From positions 182,961 through 246,960 of the forward strand of contig NZ_NIPO01000001.1 of the NCBI RefSeq assembly GCF_002807015.1: a stretch of 64,000 nucleotides of DNA, in the 5' to 3' direction. Made by a program: the position numbers and the translations under genes. This DNA is from Avrilella dinanensis (lineage in GTDB: Bacteria > Bacteroidota > Bacteroidia > Flavobacteriales > Flavobacteriaceae). Positions 51,963 through 61,328 of this stretch are shown here, one piece after another. Each line of letters starts with the position of its first letter. Position 1 is the first letter of the stretch. The notes beneath the pieces are model-generated. The model had not been told where the DNA came from. It saw only the letters and a list, made by a program, of their open reading frames with translations, and ran no database searches.

Positions 51963-52553
51963 ATGAAAAAATATAAAATCAGCTTATTAGCCACTTTGGC
52001 AACCACATTAGGGTTTGTCGGGTGTGTTTCTGAAGACGACGTTGTACTGCCGGAAATCGGAAAAATAGTATATTTTGAAGATTTTCAGGATACAGCAACA
52101 CACGAAAATTGGACAAATGTGACCGAAATAGGTTCAAAAAGCTGGGGACCGCAGGAACACAACGGCAATGTTTATTATGAATTTTCGCCTTTCCAAAGCG
52201 GAAATGAACTTAATATCGGTTGGTTTGTTTCGCCTTCCATCAACACCGAGGAGGCATCATTGAAAAGACTTACATTCGAGGTAGCACACCACCACGTAAT
52301 CAATACGGAAAACAATTATATTCAGGCATATATTTCCACCGATTTCGACGGAGAAAATGTTTTGGCAGCGACATGGACAGAATTTGGTTTCAACAAACCT
52401 ACTCCGGCTATCCAGAACTACGAATTTATCAAATCCGGAATCATTGATTTGAGTGATTATTCCGGAACGATTTATGTAGCGTTTAAGGTTACCGGAGGAA
52501 CAGCTTCCCAGAATGCCGGTGCTTACATGATTGATAATGTTAGAGTATTTTAA
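51963..52553 (+). CDS. Surface lipoprotein with a choice-of-anchor J-like domain
   Basis: 196 residues: lipobox FVGC (about Cys21) followed by VSEDD, then a beta-sandwich (GKIVYFEDFQDTATHENWTN, GWFVSPSINTEEASLKRLTF, LDLSDYSGTIYVAFKVTGG-like ending AGAYMIDNVRVF). That final DNV motif and the FEDF opening are the choice-of-anchor J (jelly-roll) signature. It probably binds a ligand on the cell surface as a partner of the TonB receptor 12 bases upstream. Confidence 0.82.
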   Translation: MKKYKISLLATLATTLGFVGCVSEDDVVLPEIGKIVYFEDFQDTATHENWTNVTEIGSKSWGPQEHNGNVYYEFSPFQSGNELNIGWFVSPSINTEEASLKRLTFEVAHHHVINTENNYIQAYISTDFDGENVLAATWTEFGFNKPTPAIQNYEFIKSGIIDLSDYSGTIYVAFKVTGGTASQNAGAYMIDNVRVF

Positions 52554-52564
52554 AACCTGATAAA

Positions 52565-53914
52565 ATGAAAAATTTCAAATTCACATATTTATTGCTATGT
52601 CTGGGCATTTCATTAATGTTCACGGCATGTGCCGAGTCAGACGATTACGATAACACAGAAGTCGTGTATGAAGAGCTGACAGCGACCAAATCTATTGAAG
52701 AAATCTTTGCGATGGCAGACGCTCAGCTCAGACAATTTACCGAAGATGATGTGGTGGAAGGCTACGTTTCGTCGTCTGATGCCGGCGGTACTTTCTACAA
52801 AACGATTTCGATTCAGAATCCGGAAAAAACACGCGGGTTTTCAATTTCTGTGGATATGTATAATATCTACACCGAAGCCGAACCAGGTCGGAAAATATAC
52901 ATCAAATTGAAAGATTTGTACTATACGCTCAAAGACGGTGCTGTGGTAATCGGTGCAGAATATAACGGAACTGTCGGGCGTATGCGTCCGCAGGATTTCA
53001 AAAAGCACGTACAGCTTTCGGCAGAAAAAATAGACGAAAACAATTTGTTGAGCATCGTGGATATTTCTTCATTGAAAAACAACAAATATATCAATCTGTT
53101 GGTACAGGTAGAAGGAGTGCAGTTTGCTCAGGAAGCGTTGGGTAAAACTTTCTATGACCCAGACAACGATTTTGGCGGAAATGCCACCAATCATTATATC
53201 GAAGACAGTTCCGGAAGAATGATTTTCAGAACCAGTGAATTTGCCAAATTTGCAAACCAAACTGTACCGAGTGCCAGCGGAAAGCTGAGAGGTGTTTTAA
53301 CCAAATACAGCTCTACATTCCAGTTTTTTGCCCGTACTTTTGATGACATTATGCTGACTGAACCTTACAACCGCGTGCCAACGCATCAAGGAGGAACAAA
53401 CCTCAACTATCAATCGGCATTTGTCGTAGATTTTGAAGGATACAACGTTGACCAATCTGCTTTCCCTGAATTGATTAACGATTATATCGCAGGTGGACGG
53501 TACTGGCAAACCAAATCTTTCAGCAACAACAAATATGCACAAATGACTTCTTTCGGAGCCAATGCAGATGTTAAAGCCTACCTCATCGTTCCGGTAGAGT
53601 TTACGGGAAGCAACACCATTTCTTTCCAAACCAAAGACGGACACAACAACGGCGAGGTACTGAAAGTTTATTATACGCTAACTGACAATTACCAGCCGGG
53701 AGATTTAATCCAGGTAGAAAACTTCACGGATATTACAAGTAATTTCACAATTGCTACCGGTACAACAACCGGCTATGCACCAAATTTTACAAATAGTGGC
53801 GAATACACCGTTCCGAATAGTGTAACAGGCAACGGATATCTCGTTTTTGAATATACCGGAAGTCAAACTGTGACCACAACTATGCAAATAGATAATATCA
53901 CAGTTGCTGAATAA
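52565..53914 (+). CDS. DUF5689 surface lipoprotein with OB-fold and C-terminal jelly-roll-like domain
   Basis: 449 residues; lipobox LMFTACAESDD (Cys21, again with acidic residues after it). Residues about 50-265 are DUF5689, an OB-fold-like domain (VVEGYVSSSDAGGTFYKTIS, VGRMRPQDFKKHVQLSAEKI, RGVLTKYSSTFQFFARTFDD), a type also seen in extracellular nucleases. After about residue 285 comes a second jelly roll (SAFVVDFEGYNVDQSAFPEL, ending TTMQIDNITVAE), similar to the neighbour. Last gene of the receptor operon; a strong palindromic terminator follows. Confidence 0.85.
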   Translation: MKNFKFTYLLLCLGISLMFTACAESDDYDNTEVVYEELTATKSIEEIFAMADAQLRQFTEDDVVEGYVSSSDAGGTFYKTISIQNPEKTRGFSISVDMYNIYTEAEPGRKIYIKLKDLYYTLKDGAVVIGAEYNGTVGRMRPQDFKKHVQLSAEKIDENNLLSIVDISSLKNNKYINLLVQVEGVQFAQEALGKTFYDPDNDFGGNATNHYIEDSSGRMIFRTSEFAKFANQTVPSASGKLRGVLTKYSSTFQFFARTFDDIMLTEPYNRVPTHQGGTNLNYQSAFVVDFEGYNVDQSAFPELINDYIAGGRYWQTKSFSNNKYAQMTSFGANADVKAYLIVPVEFTGSNTISFQTKDGHNNGEVLKVYYTLTDNYQPGDLIQVENFTDITSNFTIATGTTTGYAPNFTNSGEYTVPNSVTGNGYLVFEYTGSQTVTTTMQIDNITVAE

Positions 53915-53933
53915 ATCACAAATTGTGCAATAT

Positions 53934-53968
53934 CAAAAAGCCTGTTTGAAATTCAAACAGGCTTTTTG
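53934..53968. terminator. 35-bp perfect palindrome terminator
   Basis: 17-bp arms CAAAAAGCCTGTTTGAA and its complement around a single A; bidirectional between the DUF5689 and murF-alr genes. Confidence 0.9.
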
Positions 53969-53975
53969 ATTATAC

Positions 53976-56411
53976 CTACTCCTTATAAAAAATCCGTTTT
54001 ACCCGTTGCGAAATTGATGTCATTACTTCATACGGTATGGTTTCCCATTTTTCGGCGATTTCGGTAATGCGGAGGTTTTCATCAAATATAACCACTTCAT
54101 CGCCTTCCGTTGCCGGAATGTTGGTAATGTCAATCATCAGCATATCCATACAAATGCTTCCGATGATTTTCACCCGCTGACCGTGAACCAGCACACTGCC
54201 TTTCTCATTACCGTATGCACGTCGGATTCCGTCGGCATATCCGATAGGAATTGTAGCTATGCGTTGCGGTTTGTCTGCCCGGTATTTCCTGCCGTAACCT
54301 ACGCTTTCGCTGGTTTCAATTTCATTAATTTGCAGAATAACCGTTTTTAGCTTAGCAACATTTTTTAATTTTTGGTTTTCTTCAGAATGATTCCCCACGC
54401 CGTAAAGTCCAATCCCCAACCGAACCATATCAAACTGGTATTCAGCAAAATGATATATTCCGGAAGTATTCAGAATATGCCGGATAGGCTGTATATTCAA
54501 GCTTTTCATCAGTTGCCCAGACCAATCGTCAAATTGACGAATTTGCTGTAATGTAAAATCTTGTTGGGTTTTATCATCGCTCGCTGCCAAATGAGAAAAT
54601 ATACTTTTGACCTTAACCCAATGTGTATCTTTGAGATAAGTAATGAGTTCGGGTAAATTCGCTTGTTTAAACCCGAGCCGATTCATTCCCGTATTTAACT
54701 TGATATGAACAGGATAATGATGGTTTTCTGATTTTTTAACTTCATTCACAAAATCTTTCAACTCTTTCAAGCTATAAATTTCCGGTTCCAGACCATAAGT
54801 AATCAAGGTCGAAAAAGTAGAAGATTCGGGATTCATGACCACAATCGGAATCTGAATACCGGATTTACGAAGCTCGACTCCTTCGTCGGCAAAAGCCACA
54901 CCGAGATAATCCACTTTCTGATGAGCCAGCAGCTTGGCAATCTCGTAACTTCCGTTCCCATAGCCAAAAGCCTTGACCATGACCATTACTTTGGTTTCGG
55001 GATAAATCTTGGAACGATAAAAATTCAGGTTGTCACGAATTGCGTCCAGATTGATTTCCAGCACCGTTTCATGGGTTTTTTCTTCCAGTTCGGTAACGAT
55101 TCGCTCAAAGGCAAATTTTCTCGCTCCTTTAATCAATATGGTTTCGTTGCGAAATGATTGTAGATTATAATCTCTCAGAAAAGATGCTGTATCCGGAAAA
55201 CGCTGAAAATTAGGTGTATTTATCAAATATCTTGAAATACTTTCGCCAATACCAATCACTCTGTTGATTTGATTTTGTGCCAGCAAATGACTGATTTTTT
55301 CATACAGTACATCATCAGGAAAACCACTTTGGTAGATATCCGACAAAATCACGGTTTTGCTTTCGTTTGTCCGTTGTTGTTCGAGAAAATCCAACGCAAT
55401 TTTTAGCGACTGATAATCAGAACTATAACTATCATCAATAATCGTACAACCTCTTTGTCCGTCAATGACCTGCAAACGCATATTCACTTTAAACAACTTC
55501 GGAATATGTGTTTGGATATAATCTTTGCTCATATTCAAAGCCAGCAAAGTTGTGATGCAGGTAGCCATATTCTGTACTGATGCTTTATCTGTAAACGGAA
55601 TATCAACTTCAAATCGTTCTTTATCAACCGAAACAAACAACTGATTGTCAGTTAATTTAAATTTTATTTTCGCCTCAACATATTCGTCGAAAGTATAAGA
55701 CCAAACCTCTGTCTGAGCGGGCAACAACGGAATGACTTCCTCCATATACGGCATGATAATTACCTCACAATGAACAAAAAGCTTGAGTTTCTCATTGATT
55801 TTTTGCTGTCTAGTCAGAAAACCTTCATCATGTGATGACCCGATAGAAGTTAGTATGCCGATATTGGGGCGGATAATCCGTTCGAGTTTGTCCATTTCAT
55901 GAGGCAAGGAAATTCCAGCTTCAAAAATACCGAGATTGTGCCGGTCGTTTATCCCGAAAACAGACAACGGAACGCCAACCTGCGAATTATAACTTTTCGG
56001 ACTTTTGATAACTTGATAAAAAGGCGTTAGCAAAAAACTCAACCATTCTTTTACGATGGTTTTTCCGTTGCTTCCGGTAATGCCGATGACTGGAAAATCA
56101 TACAATCCGCGGTAATAAGCGGCAAAATTCTGTAAGGCTTTTTTGGCATTTTTAACCAGAAAAAAAACACTGTTTTCAGGTAGTTTTTCAGGTAGTTTTT
56201 CTACCACAAAATAGTTTACATTTTGTTTGAGCAAAGCCGGAATAAAAGTGTGTCCGTTGTGGTTTTCGCCCGTCAAAGCGAAAAAAAGCACTCCTGCCCT
56301 GTTTTGCAGAGAACGGCTGTCCACCGAAACATCTGATATATCAATCACTTCCTGACTGCCAAAATACTCAGCCTGCATTTGTTTCGCCAGAATATCAACA
56401 GAAAAATTCAT
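53976..56411 (-). CDS. Bifunctional MurF / alanine racemase
   Basis: 811 residues joining two enzymes of the D-Ala-D-Ala pathway. N-terminal MurF (about 1-450): GITGSNGKTIVKEWLSFLL (ATP site), ICLS-like substrate loops and EDDSYSSDYQSLKIALDFL-type segment (here IIDDSYSSDYQSLKIALDFL). C-terminal PLP racemase (about 455-811): VLEINLDAIRDNLNFY, KVMVMVKAFGYGNGSYEIAK with the PLP lysine, and VGYGRKYRADKPQRIATIPI with the Tyr-containing site. MurF adds D-Ala-D-Ala to the UDP-MurNAc-tripeptide; Alr makes D-Ala. The fused form is normal in Bacteroidota. It is a single gene between a terminator and the divergent TauE gene. Confidence 0.95.
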   Translation of the reverse strand: MNFSVDILAKQMQAEYFGSQEVIDISDVSVDSRSLQNRAGVLFFALTGENHNGHTFIPALLKQNVNYFVVEKLPEKLPENSVFFLVKNAKKALQNFAAYYRGLYDFPVIGITGSNGKTIVKEWLSFLLTPFYQVIKSPKSYNSQVGVPLSVFGINDRHNLGIFEAGISLPHEMDKLERIIRPNIGILTSIGSSHDEGFLTRQQKINEKLKLFVHCEVIIMPYMEEVIPLLPAQTEVWSYTFDEYVEAKIKFKLTDNQLFVSVDKERFEVDIPFTDKASVQNMATCITTLLALNMSKDYIQTHIPKLFKVNMRLQVIDGQRGCTIIDDSYSSDYQSLKIALDFLEQQRTNESKTVILSDIYQSGFPDDVLYEKISHLLAQNQINRVIGIGESISRYLINTPNFQRFPDTASFLRDYNLQSFRNETILIKGARKFAFERIVTELEEKTHETVLEINLDAIRDNLNFYRSKIYPETKVMVMVKAFGYGNGSYEIAKLLAHQKVDYLGVAFADEGVELRKSGIQIPIVVMNPESSTFSTLITYGLEPEIYSLKELKDFVNEVKKSENHHYPVHIKLNTGMNRLGFKQANLPELITYLKDTHWVKVKSIFSHLAASDDKTQQDFTLQQIRQFDDWSGQLMKSLNIQPIRHILNTSGIYHFAEYQFDMVRLGIGLYGVGNHSEENQKLKNVAKLKTVILQINEIETSESVGYGRKYRADKPQRIATIPIGYADGIRRAYGNEKGSVLVHGQRVKIIGSICMDMLMIDITNIPATEGDEVVIFDENLRITEIAEKWETIPYEVMTSISQRVKRIFYKE

Positions 56412-56491
56412 TCAATTGTATTTTTATCAAAGGTAAATATTATTCCAGAACAATATAAATCCATTCATTCTTTTCTGCAAACGAAAATTAA

Positions 56492-56499
56492 TACCTTTG
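56492..56499 (+). promoter_or_regulatory. -7 promoter box touching the TauE start (leaderless)
   Basis: TACCTTTG ends 4 bases before the ATG at 56504, so the transcript probably begins at or near the start codon. Confidence 0.55.
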
Positions 56500-56503
56500 T
56501 AAA

Positions 56504-57319
56504 ATGGATTTTAATCAAATCATTGGCTACTCGCTGGCGTTGCTTGCCGGAATTTCTATCGGTATGATGGGCAGCGGAGGTTCTATCCTTACTGTTCCGA
56601 TTTTGGTGTATATTATGCACATCGAACCGGTTCTGGCAACGGCTTATTCCTTGTTTATTGTAGGTACATCGGCGGCTACGGGCAGTATCCGGAACATACG
56701 GAAAAAACAGGTTAATTTCAAAATTGTATTTGGTTTTGGCTTGGCTTCCATATTATCAGTGTTTTTCACGCGGACTTACCTGTTACCATTGATTCCGGAC
56801 ACCATTGAACTTGCCAACGATTCTGTCATCAGCAAATCGAATTTTATCATGATTATTTTTGCTTTGGTTATGCTGGCTGCTTCGTCGAAAATGATTAAAC
56901 CCCGGAAAAAAAATATAGAATTTCAGCAAGAAATCGTAACCAGTTTTGTACCGTTGGCAATACAGGGAATTTTAATCGGATTAATTGCCGGATTGGTCGG
57001 TGCGGGTGGCGGATTTCTGATTGTGCCGACATTGGTATTTTTTGCCCATCTGCCGATGAAAACAGCCATAGGCACATCGGTTACCATTATTGCTATACAA
57101 TCGCTAATTGGTTTCGCAGGCGATTTGATTGTGCAAGATATTCAATGGAGTGTTGTGCTGATTTTTACCGCGGTTTCCACCATCGGTGTATTTATCGGCA
57201 TGCGTTGGGCAAATAAAGTTTCAGATAAACTACTCAGGCAGATTTTCGGCTGGTTTGTACTGGCAATGGCTGTTTTCATTTTGCTAAAAGAGGTAAACCT
57301 GAGCAATTTGTCGGTCTAA
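56504..57319 (+). CDS. TauE/SafE family sulfite exporter
   Basis: 271 residues with about eight helices in two homologous halves: SLALLAGISIGMMGSGGSIL (half one) and IGLIAGLVGAGGGFLIVPTL (half two), each with the GAGGG-type turn, plus PVLATAYSLFIVGTSAATGS and MKTAIGTSVTIIAIQSLIGF. This is the TauE/SafE anion-exporter fold. The next gene, 49 bases on, is a persulfide dioxygenase-rhodanese, so the exported anion is most likely sulfite or thiosulfate. The -7 box directly before the ATG suggests a leaderless mRNA. Confidence 0.92.
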   Translation: MDFNQIIGYSLALLAGISIGMMGSGGSILTVPILVYIMHIEPVLATAYSLFIVGTSAATGSIRNIRKKQVNFKIVFGFGLASILSVFFTRTYLLPLIPDTIELANDSVISKSNFIMIIFALVMLAASSKMIKPRKKNIEFQQEIVTSFVPLAIQGILIGLIAGLVGAGGGFLIVPTLVFFAHLPMKTAIGTSVTIIAIQSLIGFAGDLIVQDIQWSVVLIFTAVSTIGVFIGMRWANKVSDKLLRQIFGWFVLAMAVFILLKEVNLSNLSV

Positions 57320-57368
57320 CTTTTTCAGAAACAAGCCAATTTCCGTATTTTTACTAAAATTTTAAATC

Positions 57369-58769
57369 ATGAAAATAGAACAAATTTACACCGGCTGCCT
57401 GGCACAGGGTGCATACTATATCGAATCTGACGGAGAAGTGGCAATTATTGACCCGTTACGGGAAATTACGCCTTACTTAGAAAAAGCCAAGGCTGACAAT
57501 GCCAAAATCAAATATATTTTTGAAACGCATTTCCACGCCGATTTTGTCAGCGGGCACCTGACACTTTCTGAAAAAACAGGAGCTCCTATCATTTTCGGAC
57601 CAACGGCGAATCCCAATTTTGAGGCTCATATTGCCACCGACGGAGAGGTTTTCCAATTAGGAAAAATCAGCATTACTGTGCTGCATACACCAGGGCATAC
57701 TATGGAAAGTGCAACTTACCTGCTCAAAGACGAAAACGGCAGAGACCACGCCATATTTACCGGAGATACTTTGTTTCTCGGCGATGTAGGCCGACCTGAT
57801 TTGGCCCAGAAAGCGACAAATATGACGCAGGAACAATTAGCCGAGATGCTTTACCATAGCTTGAGAAACAAAATCATGCCTTTGGCTGACGATGTTATCG
57901 TTTATCCGGCACACGGAGCGGGTTCCGCCTGCGGAAAAAATCTAAGCAAAGAAACCGTCGGGACTTTAGGGGAGCAAAAGCAAACCAATTATGCTCTTCA
58001 AACAGACATGACTGTGGAGGAATTTATCAAAGAACTTACTGAAGGATTGATGCCGCCACCTGCTTATTTTCCGGAAAATGTTCGACTGAACAAAGAAGGT
58101 TATCAGGACGTGGAAAAAATCATAGAAAAAAACAAAGCTTTTAGTCCTTCCGAATTCAAACAAGCTGCCCAGGAAGCATTGATTTTGGACGTGAGAGATG
58201 CCGAAAATTTTGCTAAACAACATATTCCGGGTTCAATTTTTATTGGTATTGATGGCGGATTCGCCCCATGGGTAGGTGCTTTAATCACGGACATCAATCA
58301 ACCGATACTGATTGTAGCTCCGCAAGGCAGAGAAACAGAAACGATTACCCGATTGTCACGAGTGGGTTATGACAACACTATAGGTTACCTCAAAGGAGGC
58401 ATCGATGCCTGGATTGATACTCAACTTGAAACAGACAGTGTTCCCCGCATAGACGCTGAGGAGCTGGCAGAAATACGTTCAAAAAATGAAAATGCGACCA
58501 TCATTGACGTGAGAAAACCGGGAGAATATAGCAACGCTCATCTGCCGGGAGTTCCAAATCTTCCATTAGATTTTATTAACCAGCAAATGGAGGAATTTCC
58601 AAGTACCGAACCGACTTATATTCATTGTGCAGGAGGATACCGCTCGATGATTGCTGCTTCAATACTCAAAGCCAGAGGTTTTCACAATTATGTTGATGTC
58701 CGGGGCGGATTCGGAGCCATCAAAAAAACAAATTTACCTATTGAAGAAAACGCTTGTAAGGGAGTTTAA
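57369..58769 (+). CDS. Persulfide dioxygenase-rhodanese fusion (MBL fold plus two rhodanese domains)
   Basis: 466 residues in three parts. Residues 1-235: ETHE1-like metallo-beta-lactamase, with metal motif FETHFHADFVSGH (HxHxDH), then TPGHTMESATY and DTLFLGDVGRPDL and VYPAHGAGSACGK. Residues about 255-345: rhodanese-like 1 (ALILDVRDAENFAKQHIPGS), with no Cys in the active loop (IVAPQGRE). Residues about 360-460: rhodanese 2 with active Cys in YIHCAGGYRSMIA. It oxidises glutathione-type persulfide to sulfite; rhodanese 2 can then form thiosulfate. Together with TauE this detoxifies sulfide. The inactive first rhodanese is a normal property of the family. Confidence 0.95.
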   Translation: MKIEQIYTGCLAQGAYYIESDGEVAIIDPLREITPYLEKAKADNAKIKYIFETHFHADFVSGHLTLSEKTGAPIIFGPTANPNFEAHIATDGEVFQLGKISITVLHTPGHTMESATYLLKDENGRDHAIFTGDTLFLGDVGRPDLAQKATNMTQEQLAEMLYHSLRNKIMPLADDVIVYPAHGAGSACGKNLSKETVGTLGEQKQTNYALQTDMTVEEFIKELTEGLMPPPAYFPENVRLNKEGYQDVEKIIEKNKAFSPSEFKQAAQEALILDVRDAENFAKQHIPGSIFIGIDGGFAPWVGALITDINQPILIVAPQGRETETITRLSRVGYDNTIGYLKGGIDAWIDTQLETDSVPRIDAEELAEIRSKNENATIIDVRKPGEYSNAHLPGVPNLPLDFINQQMEEFPSTEPTYIHCAGGYRSMIAASILKARGFHNYVDVRGGFGAIKKTNLPIEENACKGV

Positions 58770-58789
58770 GCTTTTTTGCAATAATATTC

Positions 58790-58817
58790 AACCCGCCAAT
58801 GTGCGGGTTGTTTTTTT
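58790..58817 (+). terminator. Terminator after the persulfide dioxygenase gene
   Basis: Arms AACCCGC and GCGGGTT with loop CAATGT, followed by TTTTTTT. Confidence 0.88.
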
Positions 58818-58956
58818 GTCTTAAAATTATTGATGCTATCAGTTAATTACATTTACAGAAGTATTAAATTAGTGGTTGCTATTGAGTAGTCAATCTCTTA
58901 ACAGTATTGTATAGATGTTTACAGTATGAACTGTGTTTATTTACAAATTTATTTTT

Positions 58957-60024
58957 TTACATTCCATACACAATCCCAGAACAATGGTCATGTTTCGCAC
59001 CGGTTACGCTGCTCAGCACATTATTGATATTTTCCATACGCAGCACCCCGAGAAAAGCAAAAATAATGGCCTCTTTAAAATCTGTCAGTTCCCTAGAACC
59101 AACTTCTACTTTCGTGTCTGGTAAATAATATTTCACTCGCTCAATTAAAAAAGTATTAAACGCCCCGCCACCTGTTACCAATAAACGGGCGTTTTTCTTT
59201 TTAATGACTTGTGCAATCTGAAAAGCGATATGTTCAGTTATAGTTGCCAAAATATCGTAATTAGAAAGTGTATAGCTATGAATCAACGTCAGGTAGATTT
59301 CATTGACCTGTTCCATTCCCAATGATTTGGGTGCCGGCTGTCGATAAAATCCCAATGTGTTTAAAGCATCAAAAAGAGCCATATTAATCTTACCTTGCTG
59401 AGCTATTTTTCCTTTATCATCAAACAAAAAACCTTCTTTTTGTGCAAAGTAATTTAACAAAGTATTGACCGGACAAATATCAAAAGCAATGCGTTTGTTT
59501 TCGTCTTCAAACGAGATATTGGAAAATCCGCCCAAATTCAGGCAATAATCAAAATCAGCAAAAAGCAAACGGTCGCCAATCGGAACCAATGGTGCTCCCT
59601 GCCCACCCAAAGCAACGTCCTGCACACGAAAATCACAAACAAAAGGAATGGAAAACATATCAGCAACAATCGGCAAATTGCCTATCTGAAGTGTAAATCC
59701 TTTTTCAGGCTGATGCAAAACCGTATGTCCGTGCGAAGCAATGAAATCTAAATCAGTCAATTGATTTTCAATGATAAACTCGTTTAATAGTTCGCTTAAA
59801 AAACACGTATATTCGATATTTAGCAAATGTAAATCGGATATACTCAATGTAATAGCAGTTCTTAATTTTTCCGTCCATTCACCGGGATAAGAAATGGTTG
59901 TGCCTTGCAAAAAATCATACGTCCATTGGTCGTTTTGATGTATAAATTCGACAACCGCACAGTCGATTCCATCTAATGAAGTACCCGACATTACACCCAA
60001 TACTTTATATTTTTCTTTTTTCAT
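58957..60024 (-). CDS. anmK: Anhydro-N-acetylmuramic acid kinase
   Basis: 355 residues of the ASKHA kinase fold: VLGVMSGTSLDGIDCAVVEF (phosphate 1), FIASHGHTVLHQPEKGFTLQ, FVCDFRVQDVALGGQGAPLV (catalytic Asp region), NLGGFSNISFEDENKRIAFD and VTGGGAFNTFLIERVKYYLP (adenosine motif). It hydrolyses and phosphorylates 1,6-anhydroMurNAc to MurNAc-6-P during peptidoglycan recycling in the cytoplasm. It is single on its strand, divergent from the acyl-CoA dehydrogenase by 70 bases. Confidence 0.95.
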   Translation of the reverse strand: MKKEKYKVLGVMSGTSLDGIDCAVVEFIHQNDQWTYDFLQGTTISYPGEWTEKLRTAITLSISDLHLLNIEYTCFLSELLNEFIIENQLTDLDFIASHGHTVLHQPEKGFTLQIGNLPIVADMFSIPFVCDFRVQDVALGGQGAPLVPIGDRLLFADFDYCLNLGGFSNISFEDENKRIAFDICPVNTLLNYFAQKEGFLFDDKGKIAQQGKINMALFDALNTLGFYRQPAPKSLGMEQVNEIYLTLIHSYTLSNYDILATITEHIAFQIAQVIKKKNARLLVTGGGAFNTFLIERVKYYLPDTKVEVGSRELTDFKEAIIFAFLGVLRMENINNVLSSVTGAKHDHCSGIVYGM

Positions 60025-60049
60025 TCATTAAAAATAATATATTTTTTGA

Positions 60050-60057
60050 TATATTTG
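60050..60057 (+). promoter_or_regulatory. -7 promoter box of the acyl-CoA dehydrogenase gene
   Basis: TATATTTG, 37 bases before the ATG at 60095. Confidence 0.55.
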
Positions 60058-60094
60058 GGCACGAAATTAAATGTATTCAAAAACAAGATAATCG

Positions 60095-61234
60095 ATGGAT
60101 TTTAAATTAACTGAAGAGCAATTGATGATTCAGCAAGCTGCACGTGATTTTGCACAGACTGAATTGTTACCCGGAGTTATTGAACGTGATGAACACTCTG
60201 TTTTCCCTGCCGATGCAGTAAAAAAAATGGGCGAACTTGGATTTTTAGGAATGATGGTTGACCCAAAATATGGTGGTGCAGGATTGGACAGCGTTTCTTA
60301 CGTTTTGGCAATGGAAGAGATTGCTAAGGTTGATGCATCTGCTGCAGTTGTTATGTCTGTTAACAACTCATTGGTATGTGCAGGAATGGAAAAATATTGT
60401 TCAGAAGAGCAAAAACAAAAATATTTGGTACCATTGGCATCTGGCGAAGTAATCGGGGCATTTTGTTTGTCTGAGCCTGAAGCCGGTTCCGACGCGACTT
60501 CGCAGAAAACAACCGCAATAGATATGGGCGACCATTATTTGCTGAACGGAACTAAAAACTGGATTACCAACGGTAGTACGGCTTCTACTTATTTGGTAAT
60601 TGCTCATACCCACCCTGAAAAAGGACATAAAGGTATCAATGCTTTTATCGTGGAAAAAGGTTGGGAAGGTTTTGAAATCGGTCCGAAAGAAAAGAAAATG
60701 GGAATCCGTGGTTCTGACACGCATTCTTTGATGTTTACCGACGTGAAAGTTCCGAAAGAAAATCGCATCGGAGAAGACGGATTTGGTTTTGCTTTTGCTA
60801 TGAACGTACTGAACGGCGGACGTATCGGTATTGCTTCACAGGCATTAGGTATTGCACAAGGTGCATACGAACTGGCATTAAAATACGCAAAAGAACGCAA
60901 AGCATTTAAAACAGAAATCATTAACCATCAGGCAATTGCTTTTAAGCTGGCTGATATGGCTGTGAATATTACGGCTGCACGTATGTTGTGTTTCAAAGCT
61001 GCTGCAGAAAAAGACAACGGGGAAGATATTTCAATTTCCGGTGCTATGGCAAAATTATTTGCCTCCCAAACAGCAATGGATACGACCGTTGAGGCAGTTC
61101 AAATTCACGGAGGAAATGGTTATGTAAGTGAATATCACGTGGAACGCATGATGCGTGATGCGAAAATTACTCAGATTTACGAAGGAACTTCTGAGATTCA
61201 GAAAATCGTTATTTCAAGAGGAATTGCGAAGTAA
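60095..61234 (+). CDS. Acyl-CoA dehydrogenase (short-chain/butyryl type)
   Basis: 379 residues, the standard length. FAD and substrate motifs: GAFCLSEPEAGSDATSQKTT, NGTKNWITNGSTASTYLVIA, MGIRGSDTHSLMFTDVKVPK and the C-terminal QIHGGNGYVSEYHVERMMRD with RDAKITQIYEGTSEIQKIVI; the catalytic Glu is in the YEGTSEIQ block, as in short/medium-chain enzymes. It oxidises an acyl-CoA to 2-enoyl-CoA with electrons to ETF. Single gene with terminator. Confidence 0.95.
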   Translation: MDFKLTEEQLMIQQAARDFAQTELLPGVIERDEHSVFPADAVKKMGELGFLGMMVDPKYGGAGLDSVSYVLAMEEIAKVDASAAVVMSVNNSLVCAGMEKYCSEEQKQKYLVPLASGEVIGAFCLSEPEAGSDATSQKTTAIDMGDHYLLNGTKNWITNGSTASTYLVIAHTHPEKGHKGINAFIVEKGWEGFEIGPKEKKMGIRGSDTHSLMFTDVKVPKENRIGEDGFGFAFAMNVLNGGRIGIASQALGIAQGAYELALKYAKERKAFKTEIINHQAIAFKLADMAVNITAARMLCFKAAAEKDNGEDISISGAMAKLFASQTAMDTTVEAVQIHGGNGYVSEYHVERMMRDAKITQIYEGTSEIQKIVISRGIAK

Positions 61235-61273
61235 GCTATTAGCTTCTCACTTTACAAATAAAATAATAATCGC

Positions 61274-61300
61274 AAAACCCGGCAAATTGTCGGGTTTTTT
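61274..61300 (+). terminator. Terminator after the acyl-CoA dehydrogenase gene
   Basis: Arms AAACCCG and CGGGTTT followed by TTT. Confidence 0.85.
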
Positions 61301-61328
61301 ATACTTTTATATGTTGTAATTAGTCAAA

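Noticed and set aside
53934..53968. Palindrome with GCCTGTTTG as a further MITE copy
   Set aside because: Shares only GCCTGTTT with the element ends; a simple perfect terminator stem explains it.
53976..56411. MurF-Alr as a novel fusion
   Set aside because: The fused form is normal for Bacteroidota and so not a finding.
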